From Lumbricus rubellus (Eukaryota; Annelida; Clitellata; Crassiclitellata; Lumbricidae), in contig OX243812.1 in the NCBI GenBank assembly GCA_945859605.1, positions 47,534,752-47,598,751 of the forward strand: 64,000 nucleotides of DNA, written 5' to 3'. The notes under the pieces are model-generated. The model was not told the DNA's origin. It did no database searches and was given only the letters and a program-made list of their open reading frames with translations. The position numbers and the translations under genes are program-made. Position 1 is the first letter of the stretch. Every line of letters starts with the position of its first letter. This document shows positions 41,373 to 51,439 of this stretch, piece by piece.

Positions 41373-41941
41373 TTTGTTTAGCTCCTACGCGTATACGAAT
41401 TTCGCCATGCGCATTAAAATAAGAGCGCTAGAAAAGTAGTTTAAGCGAATTACGAATACTGCACGGCGAAGAATACGCCCCTCTCAAGTCAGTTTCTCCC
41501 GCCTTTGGCGTGACCTCGTGACCTATGAAGTTAGATATTATCATTGAGTGCTTCTGAATCGTTGCTACGGTTTTTTAAATCGATTGCTTACGAACCCATG
41601 GCACTTAATTCTCTAGGCCTACAGATTATTCATTTATTATTATTTGTCATCGTGATCGCTATCTCAAAATTAGCTAATTTTAAAGCGCTATATTTTCTCA
41701 ATATCCCAATTAAGCAATCAGATTGTTGACGAGGTGTGCATCGTCACAGAAGTGTTGTCGAGAGATTAGAATTTGGAACAGAAGGCTGGATGCGTCGTGC
41801 TTTTCTGTTGTTTGACGTGTGTTAAGGCCTGGAATAGCCTATAGCTCCCTTTGACTTTATAATGTCCGTTGCGTAGGCCTATCTATAGGGTCTTCACTGT
41901 ATAACTCTGTTGCCATCATTCTCAGAGAAGCGCCTACAGCA

Positions 41942-42138
41942 CAGGGCTTTTTTAAAGGAACTTTTAGAACTGCACAACCCCTTCTTTTCTTTCCCATCCT
42001 CCATGTTAAATTACTTCCAAATTCCAATGGCCGTTTTTGCTAGTTTTGACTGTACAAAAGTGCTTCTACAACTGCACAAATTCAGTTAGAACTGCACATG
42101 TTGTGTAGGGCCTACAACTGCACGTTAAAAAAGCCCTG
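41942..42138. mobile_element. hAT MITE, 197 bp
   Basis: CAGGGCTTTTTTAA ... TTAAAAAAGCCCTG with an 8-bp duplication CTACAGCA (41,934-41,941; 42,139-42,146). It contains repeated AACTGCACA words, also present in the MITE at 53,275. Confidence 0.92.
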
Positions 42139-42154
42139 CTACAGCAGTTATGAT

Positions 42155-43099
42155 CAGGGCTTAAAGTGTGCCAGGACGGTCATGGACGGCGTCCAGGCAC
42201 TTATTTTCGAGGCTGGACGCCGTCCTGCCACTTATTTGGCCAGCACTGCCTGGACGGTCGTCCATGACTGCATGGACGGCGTCCATGCAGTTACGGACGA
42301 CCGGCCACGACTGCCTAAAAATGGCTCCATTTGAGGTCGACACAGCCAAAAATGCGCTGGTCGCTGGGGCTCCGCCCCAGACCCCGCTGTGGGAGCTTAC
42401 GGTCAAGACAAAAACCTTTCTTTTTTACACTAACAGTTTGATTTCTATTGTTTCTAATCTCCCCTCAAAATTTAACCTCTCATTCGCTTGCACTCACCTC
42501 TGCTGCTTTCCATTCACGACTGAAAACCCAACTCTTCAAGCTATCCTATCCAGATTCCAATCAGTTTCCATCACCCAACTATACCACCATCATCGACAAC
42601 CACCGTAGCACCATGCTGTCTCCTCGGCTTGACCTCCCCGGATTTTGCCTGGCACCGGAACGGAAACGGCCGCTCTGGCTATTGCGGACTTGATTTGATA
42701 TAGCGCCGGTGAATAAGCTGGTCTCCCTGACGTGGTTTTTGTGGGGGCTGAGAAATTCTCGAAGATTTACATTAGGCTACATTACATTATCCTGGTAGCT
42801 TGCGACACTAAAAATTAAAAAACACTTATTTTTGAAGTTTTCGCGACTTTATCGTTCACAAATAGCTGGCAAAAAGAACCTAAGAATGGCTCCATTTGAG
42901 GTCGACACAGCAAAAAATGCGCTGTTCGCTGGGGCTCCGCCCCAGACCCCGCTGGGGAGCTTACGACGCTCCCTCAGACCCCCTAGTCGGGACGGGCTTC
43001 GTGCCTTCGGCACTCGCAACTTCGCGCCTTCGGCGCCGCCACTGACGACCAATTACAATACAGCGTCCTGGCACTTATTTTTTTACACTTTAAGCACTG
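42155..43099. mobile_element. hAT non-autonomous element, 945 bp, abutting the previous one
   Basis: CAGGGCTTAAAGTG ... CACTTTAAGCACTG with an 8-bp duplication GTTATGAT (42,147-42,154; 43,100-43,107). Its left duplication directly follows the right duplication of the 197-bp MITE. Inside, an ~88-bp segment beginning ATGGCTCCATTTGAGGTCGA is present twice (~42,317 and ~42,886). A LINE-like 3' end lies between the copies. Confidence 0.9.
42440..42800 (+). mobile_element. Second LINE family, 3' end
   Basis: It reads ...SAAFHSRLKTQLFKLSYP, the usual C-terminal block of L2/CR1-like reverse transcriptases. A tail follows with TAGCGCCGGTGAATAAGCTG and GTGGGGGCTGAGAAATTCTC. The same tail occurs at 48.1 and 49.0 kb. 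Confidence 0.65.
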
Positions 43100-43140
43100 G
43101 TTATGATGATGAAGCTACTAGCATAGAAGTGACCAATATA

Positions 43141-44522
43141 CAGGGTGGCTCAAAAAAAATACCCCACCGAATAAAATGCAATATCTTCGCAACCCATTGA
43201 CATTTTTCTACGAAAATTTTCCAATTTGTAGGGGAATGAATTTCTAACAATCCCTGAAAGTTTCAATTTAAAATTTTCATGTTTGCAAAAGTTACAGCTG
43301 TTTAAACTTTCAATTCGGTTTTTTCGAATTTCCGCGGAAAAATTAACGTCATTTGTTGATTTCCATGTAAAATAATATCACCTTTCACTGCCACCTCAGG
43401 AATCCGTTTTACAGTTTATCGTAAAGTATGGTGGGAGTGTACATTCTCTGCTTTAATACGAGCTCGAATTCTTTTTGTGAAACTCGGTATGGGCTTGTTG
43501 ATCGACTCCTCCGGCAACTGATCCCACATTACCATCAAGACTTCCTTCAGCCAGCCAATGTTCTCCAAGTGGGGATGAAATGTCTAGCAGAGCTCCACAT
43601 ATGTGATAATCAAGAGGGTTAAGGTATATTGAGTTTGTTGGTCATTCATAAGGTAGCGTCATCATAACTAACCTTGCCGTGTGAGCAAGCAGGAAGACAG
43701 TGGTCGTTTGGTCTGACGGAAAAAGCGCGATGTTCACGAAATTCGCTTGGTACTCGCAAAGGTAAAGTTTGCTAAGCACATCATGGTTTCAGCGTCAAAT
43801 CTGCTGGCGTATGTTACGGCTGCAAGGAAAGACTGCACTTCATCCCATTCAGTAGGCTAAACGTCAAACTTACCGTTGAACTCTGTTACCCAGACTCATT
43901 GAAGACTGCAGTTATGTTCTAACATTTGGTTTTATTTTCCAGCAGGACGGTGCGCCTGCTTGCTAGCACGGCAGGGTTGACTATGATGATGCCATCTTAT
44001 TGCCATCAACTGCGGTAAATTTATTGGCACAGGTGAATGACCATCAAACTCGCCAGACCTTAACCCTTTTGTTTATTACGACCGGGAACCTAAGTTGGAG
44101 AACATTGGCTAACTGAAGGAAGTCTTGCTGCTAATGTGGGATCAGTTGCCGTAGGACTCGATCAGCAAGGCCATACTGAGCTTCGCAAAAATAATTTGAT
44201 CTCGAGTTAAAGCAGGGAATGGACACTCCCATCATACTTTACGATAAACTGTAAAACGGATTCCTGAGGTGACAGTGAAAGGTGATATTATTTTATATGG
44301 AAATCAACAAATGACGTTCATTTTTCCGCGGAAATTCGAAAAAACGGAATTGAAAGTTTAAACAGCTGTAACTTTTGCAAACATGAAAATTTTAAAGTGA
44401 AACTTTCAGGGTTTGTTGAAAATTCATTCCCCTACAAATTGGAAAATTTTCGTAGAAAATTGTCAATCGGTTGCGAAGATATTGCAATTTATCCGGTGGG
44501 GTATTTTTTTTGAGCCACCCTG
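43141..44522 (+). mobile_element. Mariner/Tc1-like element with ~430-bp inverted repeats
   Basis: CAGGGTGGCTCAAAAAAAAT ... inverted, flanked by TA on both sides. The arms are unusually long: 43,141-43,570 pairs with ~44,095-44,522. The ~520-bp centre retains transposase remains on the + strand, QQDGAPAC (~43,940) and NSPDLNPFVYY (~44,045). These correspond to the catalytic D(QDGAPA) and SPDLNP motifs of mariner transposases. Stops and frame breaks make it inactive. Confidence 0.85.
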
Positions 44523-44595
44523 TATATACGATGAATGCATGTCTAGTATTACAGCGAAGACAAACATCAGCGACTTCTGTGGACCCGCTTATATA

Positions 44596-45216
44596 CAGGG
44601 TGGTCCAAAATAAACCGCACAATGATAAATTGATAGTACTTTATTCAGACCATATCAAATATAACCGTGAAAATTCACAAAAACACAGCAATTATTTTTA
44701 CTGTAACATTAGGCTACATGGATGGATTTCGTTACATAAAATGTTCAATGTGTCCCCCTTGCTGCTCGACCACGCATTGAAGCCGACGACGCCATTGATC
44801 AATTGCGCGGTCAATGAAACGCTGTGACAGCTTGGTCCACTGCAGTGACGATTGTTTCTTTCAGCTGATCCACTGTGGTGAAACTTCTACGACGGTATAC
44901 CATCTGTTGAAGGGCGCCCCAAACAGCGTAGTCGACTGGATTCAAGTCCGGGCTGTTTGGGGGCCACACGACCCCCCAATGTTTCTGAGTTCGTAGATTC
45001 CAAATTAGACAACGGTCATTCTCAGTTAAGCGTCCCATGATCACAATCTCTTATAAACAACAACTTCTTTACCATAAACTATGATAAACAATGATGAAGT
45101 CAATAATCAAGTCAGAGAAAATATATAAATAAGTAAGAAAAATGGAAGTAAACATTGAAATGTTATACATTATATCAAGAAAACTGTCACTGTGCGGTTT
45201 ATTTTGGACCACCCTG
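44596..45216 (-). mobile_element. Mariner-like deletion derivative, 621 bp
   Basis: Inverted ends CAGGGTGGTCCAAAATAAAC, flanked by TA. The - strand frame 44,811-45,044 encodes HWGVVWPPNSPDLNPVDYAV and WGALQQMVYRR, the C-terminal part of a mariner transposase, with an N-terminal deletion. It differs from the element next to it. Confidence 0.88.
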
Positions 45217-45276
45217 TAGATGTAGGCTATATAATTATATATATAGCCTATAGCTGCCTAACAACTCCAGGCTTTC

Positions 45277-45475
45277 TCTGTTGTAGAGCCGACCATCTGG
45301 AGTGACCTCCCTTCAAAGATGCATTTATTATATCTGACAAGTTAAACTTTGTTTCATAAATCTCTCAAGTATTTTTCCTTTCGCCGTAGCGGGGCTGGGG
45401 AGCGCCTCTGAGTTGATTTATTGAAGGGGTGCTATATAAATTCATAGAATGAATGAATGAATGAGTGATCGTCTG
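45277..45475 (+). mobile_element. LINE 3' end fragment
   Basis: AEPTIWSDLPSKM-like C-terminal remnant, GGGAGCGCCTCTGAG tail and ATGAATGAATG end. Same family as 14.3 kb. Confidence 0.65.
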
Positions 45476-45572
45476 ATCGAATGAATGAATGTCGCATGGA
45501 TCATAACAATAGCACGCATAATTTATAATTGCAGTGACTGTGTAGGCTACATTTCTGCTCTTTCAGGCGAGC

Positions 45573-45728
45573 ATGCCTCCAAAAAGAAGGCTGCCTCCAT
45601 TGACCGTCAAGCAACAACTCGACGACGTTACTCAAAAGGCGCACGTCGAAATGGAAGAAAACATTGCTTACTACCTGACCAGAGGTGACTCAGCAGTGCA
45701 ACAGCGATTGCTGGCCATAGAAAAATAG
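45573..45728 (+). CDS. Small 51-residue ORF, possible exon
   Basis: ATG 45,573 lies 8 bp after an acceptor-like TGCTCTTTCAG and ends at TAG 45,728. The peptide begins MPPKRRLPPLTVKQQLDDVT, continues with AHVEMEENIAYYLTRGDSAV and ends LLAIEK. The composition (mixed, amphipathic helix) looks protein-like and unlike the surrounding repeats. I do not recognise the family. It could be a complete micro-protein with an upstream non-coding exon, or one exon of a larger gene, since AGAG|GTGACT inside it could act as a donor. Confidence 0.4.
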   Translation: MPPKRRLPPLTVKQQLDDVTQKAHVEMEENIAYYLTRGDSAVQQRLLAIEK

Positions 45729-45729
45729 T

Positions 45730-46139
45730 CTTCATTCGCCAGGTGGCGCATCTTCGTTATTATAAGACTTATCTACGAATCACGAATCTGTCATTATTTT
45801 GCCGACTTACCTAAATTTCTATGCATTCTGTTTTTACCGTTTTACATGTTATATATATTTTTAATTTTTATGCAGCCTGTTATTATCTCCGTAAAATTGA
45901 GGTTCGTAATTAATCGGCCCGTCATGTAGGCCTAATTAAATGTGCGTGATATTGTTTCGCTGTATGGCGCAGGCCAATAGGCTATAGGATTCTATAGCAC
46001 GGCTCAGATCTATTAATGGGCCTAGGCTAAATTTTAAATAATTAGGCCCAGTGTTCAAATGAATATTAGCAGCTTTTTTACTTTACTTTTCACTATTTTA
46101 AAGCTTATGGACTTTTTATGGTTTAAATAAATATTGTAC

Positions 46140-46140
<1 letters not shown>
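45730..46140. other. Intergenic, AT-rich
   Basis: AT-rich with TAGGCC words. No gene or element ends recognised. Confidence 0.5.

Positions 46141-46142
<2 letters not shown>

Positions 46143-46213
<71 letters not shown>
46143..46213. repeat. (AT)n microsatellite
   Basis: Two AT runs joined by TAATTTTA, directly adjoining the foldback element. Confidence 0.95.
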
Positions 46214-46218
<5 letters not shown>

Positions 46219-46830
46219 GGTGTCACGAAAACTCGTCTAACGACAACTCGTCTAACGACAAGTGGTCTCCGGACAATTCGTCTAACGACAACTGGTCTAC
46301 TGACAACTTATCCAGCGCTTGAGAAATGGAAGCTGGATGATAGTTTTTAGAGGTGAAATGTAGGTTGGATTGATGAAAAAACGCAAGAGAAATGGAATCT
46401 GGATGATGGTTCTCTTGCTGGTGAAATAGAAGCTGGATTGACGAAAATAACGCATGATAAATAAAAGCTGGATGAAGGTATTTCTAGATCTGAAATGGAA
46501 GCAGGATTGATAAGAAAACCGCTTAAGTAATGGAATCTGGATGCGGATATTTTTATATATGAAATAGAAGCTGGATTGACTAAAATAACAGGCGAGAAAT
46601 AGAAGCTGGATGAAGGTATTTTTAGATTTGACGTAGAAAATGGGTGCATGTTGGAATACATGAATGAAAATCATCAATCCAGCTTCCATTTAAGCAAAAA
46701 TAACGTTTTCGTAAATCCAGCTTCTATTTCATCAATACTATTCGTCAGTAGACCAGTTATCGTTAGACCAATTGTCCGGAGACGAGTTGTCGTTAGACGA
46801 GTTGTCGGTAGACCAGTTGTCGTGGAACCA
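46219..46830. mobile_element. Foldback element with repetitive arms, 612 bp
   Basis: Flanked by TATCAGAG (46,211-46,218 and 46,831-46,838), an 8-bp duplication. The arms consist of short repeats ACAACTCGTCTAACG / ACAACTGGTCTAC on the left and their complements on the right. The centre holds repeated GAAATGGAAGCTGGATGA units spaced ~60 bp, reading in one direction and then inverted near 46,680. No protein is coded. The same GAAGCTGGATT unit recurs inverted at 58.5-58.8 kb. Confidence 0.8.
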
Positions 46831-46839
46831 TATCAGAGT

Positions 46840-48055
46840 ATGTATATACGTCCTATTAGCCTACAGGTGAATCTTGTTTGCAAATTGCAAAATATAGGCT
46901 AGGTTTGTCAAAGACTGAACTCCATATCGGCCTATGGGATATGGCCTAGTCTACTATGGCAAAAAATCTGCCCATTTTCCAGCAAAATAACATGGGAAAC
47001 AATTAGTTTAAAGATAACAATGATGTGGATCCAACAGTAGCCTAATGATTTAAAAATGTATATAAACAATTAGCCTATCTTAAGTTTGATACATGTCTCG
47101 GACTTAGGCCTAGGCCTATAGGTTCCAACAGCTCTGTCCCTCCGGATCACAGCAAGTGAGCCCATAGCAGTTCGCGCCATCCCTAGTCCCTATATATATA
47201 AGTAAGTAAGTAAGTAAGTATATTCTTTAATGTACCAGCTGCAAAACGCACTCTGGTTTACAAGCACAAAAAACACGACATAAAAAAAACAAATACAAGA
47301 CAAATATGGCAGCCATCAGCGGCGCCCACTCATATAGCTCAAGCCTATTGATGGTAACGTCACGACAGAAGTCATCCTTAGGCAAAACACCGCTCGAGAA
47401 GCACAAGTCACCCCATCGTCAAACTCCTACGCGGTGGCTACACGGAGAGTTCAGCCGAAAGTTTCTCGTACCGATTCCCGATGATGGTAGTTTAACAGTA
47501 TTTTCAGTGTCTACAGAGCCGAGAAACATTAGTGCGAAGAGCAGCGACGGGCAGCACAACGCTGGAAACGTGGCACTACTGCGGCATGGTTTTCGGTTGC
47601 TGGTATATAGTGAAATCCTTTCTTTTCCCATACACGTGCGTAATCGTTCGGCTATCGATAGCCTAATGATGAAACAATGATGACGAACCTGGAACCCCTT
47701 GATGTTCAGCATAATGGAATAGTCCAGATGCGAAACACGCATGGCATGTTGAACGTCAAAATTTATTATCAAGTTACCATCCAAACGCTCACGACATAGA
47801 TGAAGAAAAGTCAGAATCTCGACTCTCGACATCAGTAAACATTAGAAAATCCGAACGAAAAGAAGCGAGTTTCGTCCCGAACGTAAAAATCTGCCATAAC
47901 AACAGAAAGGCACGGCGTCGGCCATTTTGGCCAACGACCATAGAGCTATGGCTTCCAAGTAGCCTATAGGCCTATCGAGGCCAAAGATTTAAAATCTGTT
48001 AAAATCTTTGATCGAGGCTATCGTAACGATTCCACTGAATTATTTATCGGCTTAA
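46840..48055. other. Intergenic, two overlapping unassigned ORFs
   Basis: ORFs at 47,306-47,680 (+) and 47,419-47,832 (-) overlap in antisense. GGCCATTTTGGCC near 47,925 looks like 5'-UTR sequence. Neither protein resembles a family I know. An AAGT run lies at ~47,200. Confidence 0.45.
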
Positions 48056-48064
48056 TAATTAATT

Positions 48065-48260
48065 AATTGACCTCCCCGGATTTTGACCTGGCATCGGAAC
48101 GAAAATGGCATCTCTGGCTATTGCGGACTTAATTTGATATAGGCCTAGCGCCGGTGATTAGCTGGTCTCCCAGACGTGAATTTTGTGGGCGCTGAGAAAT
48201 TTTCGAAGATTTACATCAGGCCTACGTAGGCCTACATTACATTCCTAGATCGTATATGGC
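48065..48260 (+). mobile_element. LINE tail of the second family
   Basis: Shares GACCTCCCCGGATTTTG, CTCTGGCTATTGCGGACTT and GTGGGCGCTGAGAAATT with 42.6-42.8 kb. Confidence 0.7.
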
Positions 48261-48600
48261 TTCTATATAATATTATAGGCCTACGCTTGATCGAGAATTC
48301 CTATGAATAATTAACGTAGAAGATTCTTACAGTTGAAAATGAGTTCTAACTTTGAAACAATATAAAATTACACAGGCAACGCAACAAATGTGATGAACAG
48401 TTTTCAAAAAATTAGGTCTATTGAAGGTTTAGGCCTACTAAAAAGTTTGTAGGGAGCGGAATCGTCATTATGTCATATTTATTACTATGCAACAGATCTT
48501 CAAAATATAGTCTTTGGAGGCGTGGTTTAGTTGGTAGGTGGAGCTTTGCTTCAAGCAGCTAGCCGCAGTCTATTTTTAGGTTGCTAGAATGCGCGCGTGT

Positions 48601-48640
48601 GTTCTGGAAAGGCGGAGCATGTTCGAGAACGATCTCGAAT
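48601..48640. promoter_or_regulatory. Heat-shock elements upstream of the BAG gene
   Basis: GTTCTGGAAA (48,601-48,610) holds inverted TTC/GAA pentamers. GTTCGAGAACGATCTCGAAT (48,621-48,640) reads as four contiguous pentamers nTTCn-nGAAn-(imperfect)-nGAAn, matching the HSF1 consensus. Both lie 14-50 bp upstream of the TATA-like box. This fits stress-induced BAG3-type genes. Confidence 0.7.
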
Positions 48641-48653
48641 TTGTTGTTGTTGC

Positions 48654-48662
48654 TATTTAAAA
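48654..48662 (+). promoter_or_regulatory. TATA-like box of the BAG gene
   Basis: TATTTAAAA, about 190 bp upstream of the start codon. The implied transcription start is near 48,685. Confidence 0.6.
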
Positions 48663-48853
48663 GCCGTGCTTCGCTGGTTCATTCAAAACAAAGCTGACTT
48701 TGCTTTCAACGCTGTGTTTAGAAAAATCTTTTTCAATTTTTTCGTCAAGCACATCTTGGGTTTTACTGACGATTTACGATAACTGTTTGGATAAATCGTT
48801 TTGAATATTGTGAGTAGAATTTTGTACCGTTCCAAGTCGCAGTTTTCGTGAAG

Positions 48854-51053
48854 ATGATGCGCTGCAGTCCATTCGATTTCCCGGGTTTCTACGATTCGTC
48901 TGGATACCGTGGATACGGATACTACGGCTATCAACCGGTATGTCATCTATTGTCATCCTATGTTTAATTCACACAAAAATCATGAAGTGTAAAACGCCAC
49001 TAGCGCCGGTGAATAAGCTGGTGTCTCTGACGTGACTTTTGTGGGCGCTGAGAAATTCTCGAAAATTTACATTTAGGCCTACATTAGGCTACATTTACAA
49101 GTAGCCTACAACGATTAGCATGGCTGGCTTAGTCTGGCTGTCGTGATTTCCACATTTCTTTAGCGCTATAAATTTGTGCTGTAGCCGGTGGACAGTTTAT
49201 TAGGAACTTCAGCTTGACGAGGCAGATAAATGGAAGATTGATGAGAAGGATTCATGCCAAAATTTGTCAGATTTTGATGAAGAATAAATATGCTGCACTG
49301 GGCAAGTAGTTTAGAAAGCTGAAGTGATAGAATACCAAAATTTGCCTGTTGGAACCCTTCCATAGTTATTGCTCTGAGCTTTTTCAATTACAAAACCTTT
49401 CTTCTAGAAAATATCACTGATGACAAAAATAATTATACTGGAAATGTTTGTTCAGCCAAATCAAATTAAATAGCGTCGGCCCTAAATTGAAATAGTTTGG
49501 GCCCTATGTGCAGTTGAAGAATTGAGAAATACTAATTAAGTGAGTGGTCCTGTGTCCCTAATGAGAATAAGTGAACTTGCATGGTCAGCTACTCACTTCA
49601 TCAGTACCGAAAAAAAGAAAAAATTGGAGTGTTTTCAAAGTACATTTGATTATGTTTAATAGCACTTGATGGATTAATTTTGTTGGTCAATTTTTGGTTT
49701 TATGCAAACAATAAATCATAGCTGAGTGGATTTTAAATGGGAATGAATAATGTGATTATTGTTTTGTTATTTCAGAACTATCCTAGAAGTTATAGCGTTG
49801 GTCATCCATTGATGGAAACAATGCCGTATCTGCGTCATGAATACGGCATGCCTGTTGAAATTCCTATCTTTCATGAAGGATCTTGTACCTGCCCAGCATC
49901 ACACAGAAAGTCAAGTGAAGCCAAAAAGCATAGAATTCCAGAAGACGAAACAGCTGACCAGGACACAATGGTCAGAAAGGAAATTCGAGCCAAGAAGCAA
50001 CCTTCACCGAAACCGCAGCAGAAAAAAACTTCATCTATGCCCTATGGTACGAGACAAGTTCCCATGAATGACATAGAATCCTCAGAGAACATATATGATG
50101 ACGAATATCAATTCTTATGTCCTGAGGCATCACCAGAAATGTATGAAGATCGATTTCCTTTTGGCAATGGATTTCCATTTCACACATCACCAAGAAGATC
50201 ACCATTTGTAAACGTACCAGCAAACAAACAAACTTCTCAAAAGACTCCTCCTAAGTCTGCACCTAAAGTGGTTAACAAACCGGCTGAGAAAATCACCACA
50301 GACAAAACTGCTGCAACAGCGACTCCGCAAACAGCTGTTGAACAGCAACAGGACGAGAAGGTGTGCCAAGTTCCGATTGTTATGGAAACTGCTGCCGACG
50401 CACGTGCACAGCAACAACCTAAACTACCTGCAAAGATGTTGTTGACTGCCATGGAACAACTCGATAACATACAGAAAGAAATGGAGGTAATAGAGTACAG
50501 AGTCGAAAATTTCTCGGGTGAAAAGACGGATAAGGAGTACATCATCCTGGATGAAACAGTGACTTCGCTGTTGCTCAAGTTAGATATGATCGAGTCAAAC
50601 GGCGTTGAAGAAGTACGAAACAAGCGGAGACAACTGGTTCGACACATCCAAGAGTTTGTGCAGAAACTGGAACACAAAGTTGGGATTGTCAACGTTGCTG
50701 AAGAGAAGACCTTGGATGAAGCTGAAGCAATGGAGGCTGGAGATGTAGAAACAAAATCAAAAGAAGAAACTGATCCAGAAGTGACAGACGAAGTGACGGG
50801 TTCCCAGGACAATGCTGAACAGCAGACTCGAGTGCTGGACTTGGATGCAGAGAGAGCAATTTTAACAGAAGCATCGAGTCATCGTAGCGACCAAAATCAG
50901 AGACTAGAAGAGAAAATGCAAACACAAGTTGATGAAACTGTATTGCCTCTGCAGGAAATGGTTGTTTCACAAGCTGAAGTAAATCCTGAAGTTGAAAACC
51001 GGACATTTGAGCAAACAGTCGCGGTTGGTGATGCAATTAGGACCACAGATTAA
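48854..51053 (+). CDS. BAG3: BAG-family molecular chaperone regulator (BAG3-like), two coding exons
   Basis: Exon 1 (48,854-48,937, 28 codons) ends CCG|GTATGT. Exon 2 (49,776-51,053) follows TTATTTCAG, in phase 0, giving ~453 residues. The N-terminus is rich in Tyr/Gly (GYRGYGYYGYQP). MPVEIPIFHEG (about residues 58-68 of the joined protein) resembles the IPV/IPI motifs through which BAG3 binds small heat-shock proteins. The middle is Pro/Lys/Gln-rich and disordered. A BAG domain lies at roughly 245-335 (MLLTAMEQLDNIQKEMEVIE ... RRQLVRHIQEFVQKLEHKV). It binds the Hsp70 nucleotide-binding domain and promotes nucleotide exchange. The tail is acidic. No WW domain was seen, unlike vertebrate BAG3. 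Heat-shock elements precede it. Confidence 0.85.
48995..49115 (+). mobile_element. LINE tail of the second family in the BAG intron
   Basis: TAGCGCCGGTGAATAAGCTG, GTGGGCGCTGAGAAATTCTC and ACATTTAGGCCTACATTAGG, as in the copies at 42.7 and 48.2 kb. Confidence 0.7.
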
Positions 51054-51414
51054 AGAGATTTAGAGACAATCATAGACAGTAAACATGTAGAGGAAACTAA
51101 TTTGGAGGCTGCATTTTCTCACTGTTCTTAAAACTCTGATATTGCTAATGAACAGAATTGTGTAACACAGGACAGTGATACTATGGGACTTGTACAGATC
51201 ATTCCAGTACATCTAATCAATTGTGGTGCTGTAGGACTTGTGACAAAAGCTAGTACATAATTATCAATGGCTCTTTGTTTTCAGTGTAGCCATAGTGTAC
51301 TGGACATATTAGTGTGTTAAAAAAGTGCTGCTTTCAAAGATTTTACCTTGAGTTTGATATAAAATGTCCAAAATTTAATGTTCTTTGCCTTAACCATAGA
51401 AACTGTGCTGTTAT

Positions 51415-51420
51415 AATAAA
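51415..51420 (+). terminator. Poly(A) signal of the BAG gene
   Basis: AATAAA, 362 bp after the stop codon, followed by a T/G-rich stretch. Confidence 0.65.
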
Positions 51421-51439
51421 GTCTCAATTTGTCAAAGTG

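Noticed and set aside
47306..47832. Two antisense-overlapping ORFs (124 and 137 codons) as genes
   Set aside because: No recognisable domain, no splice or promoter support, and they cannot both be coding without evidence.
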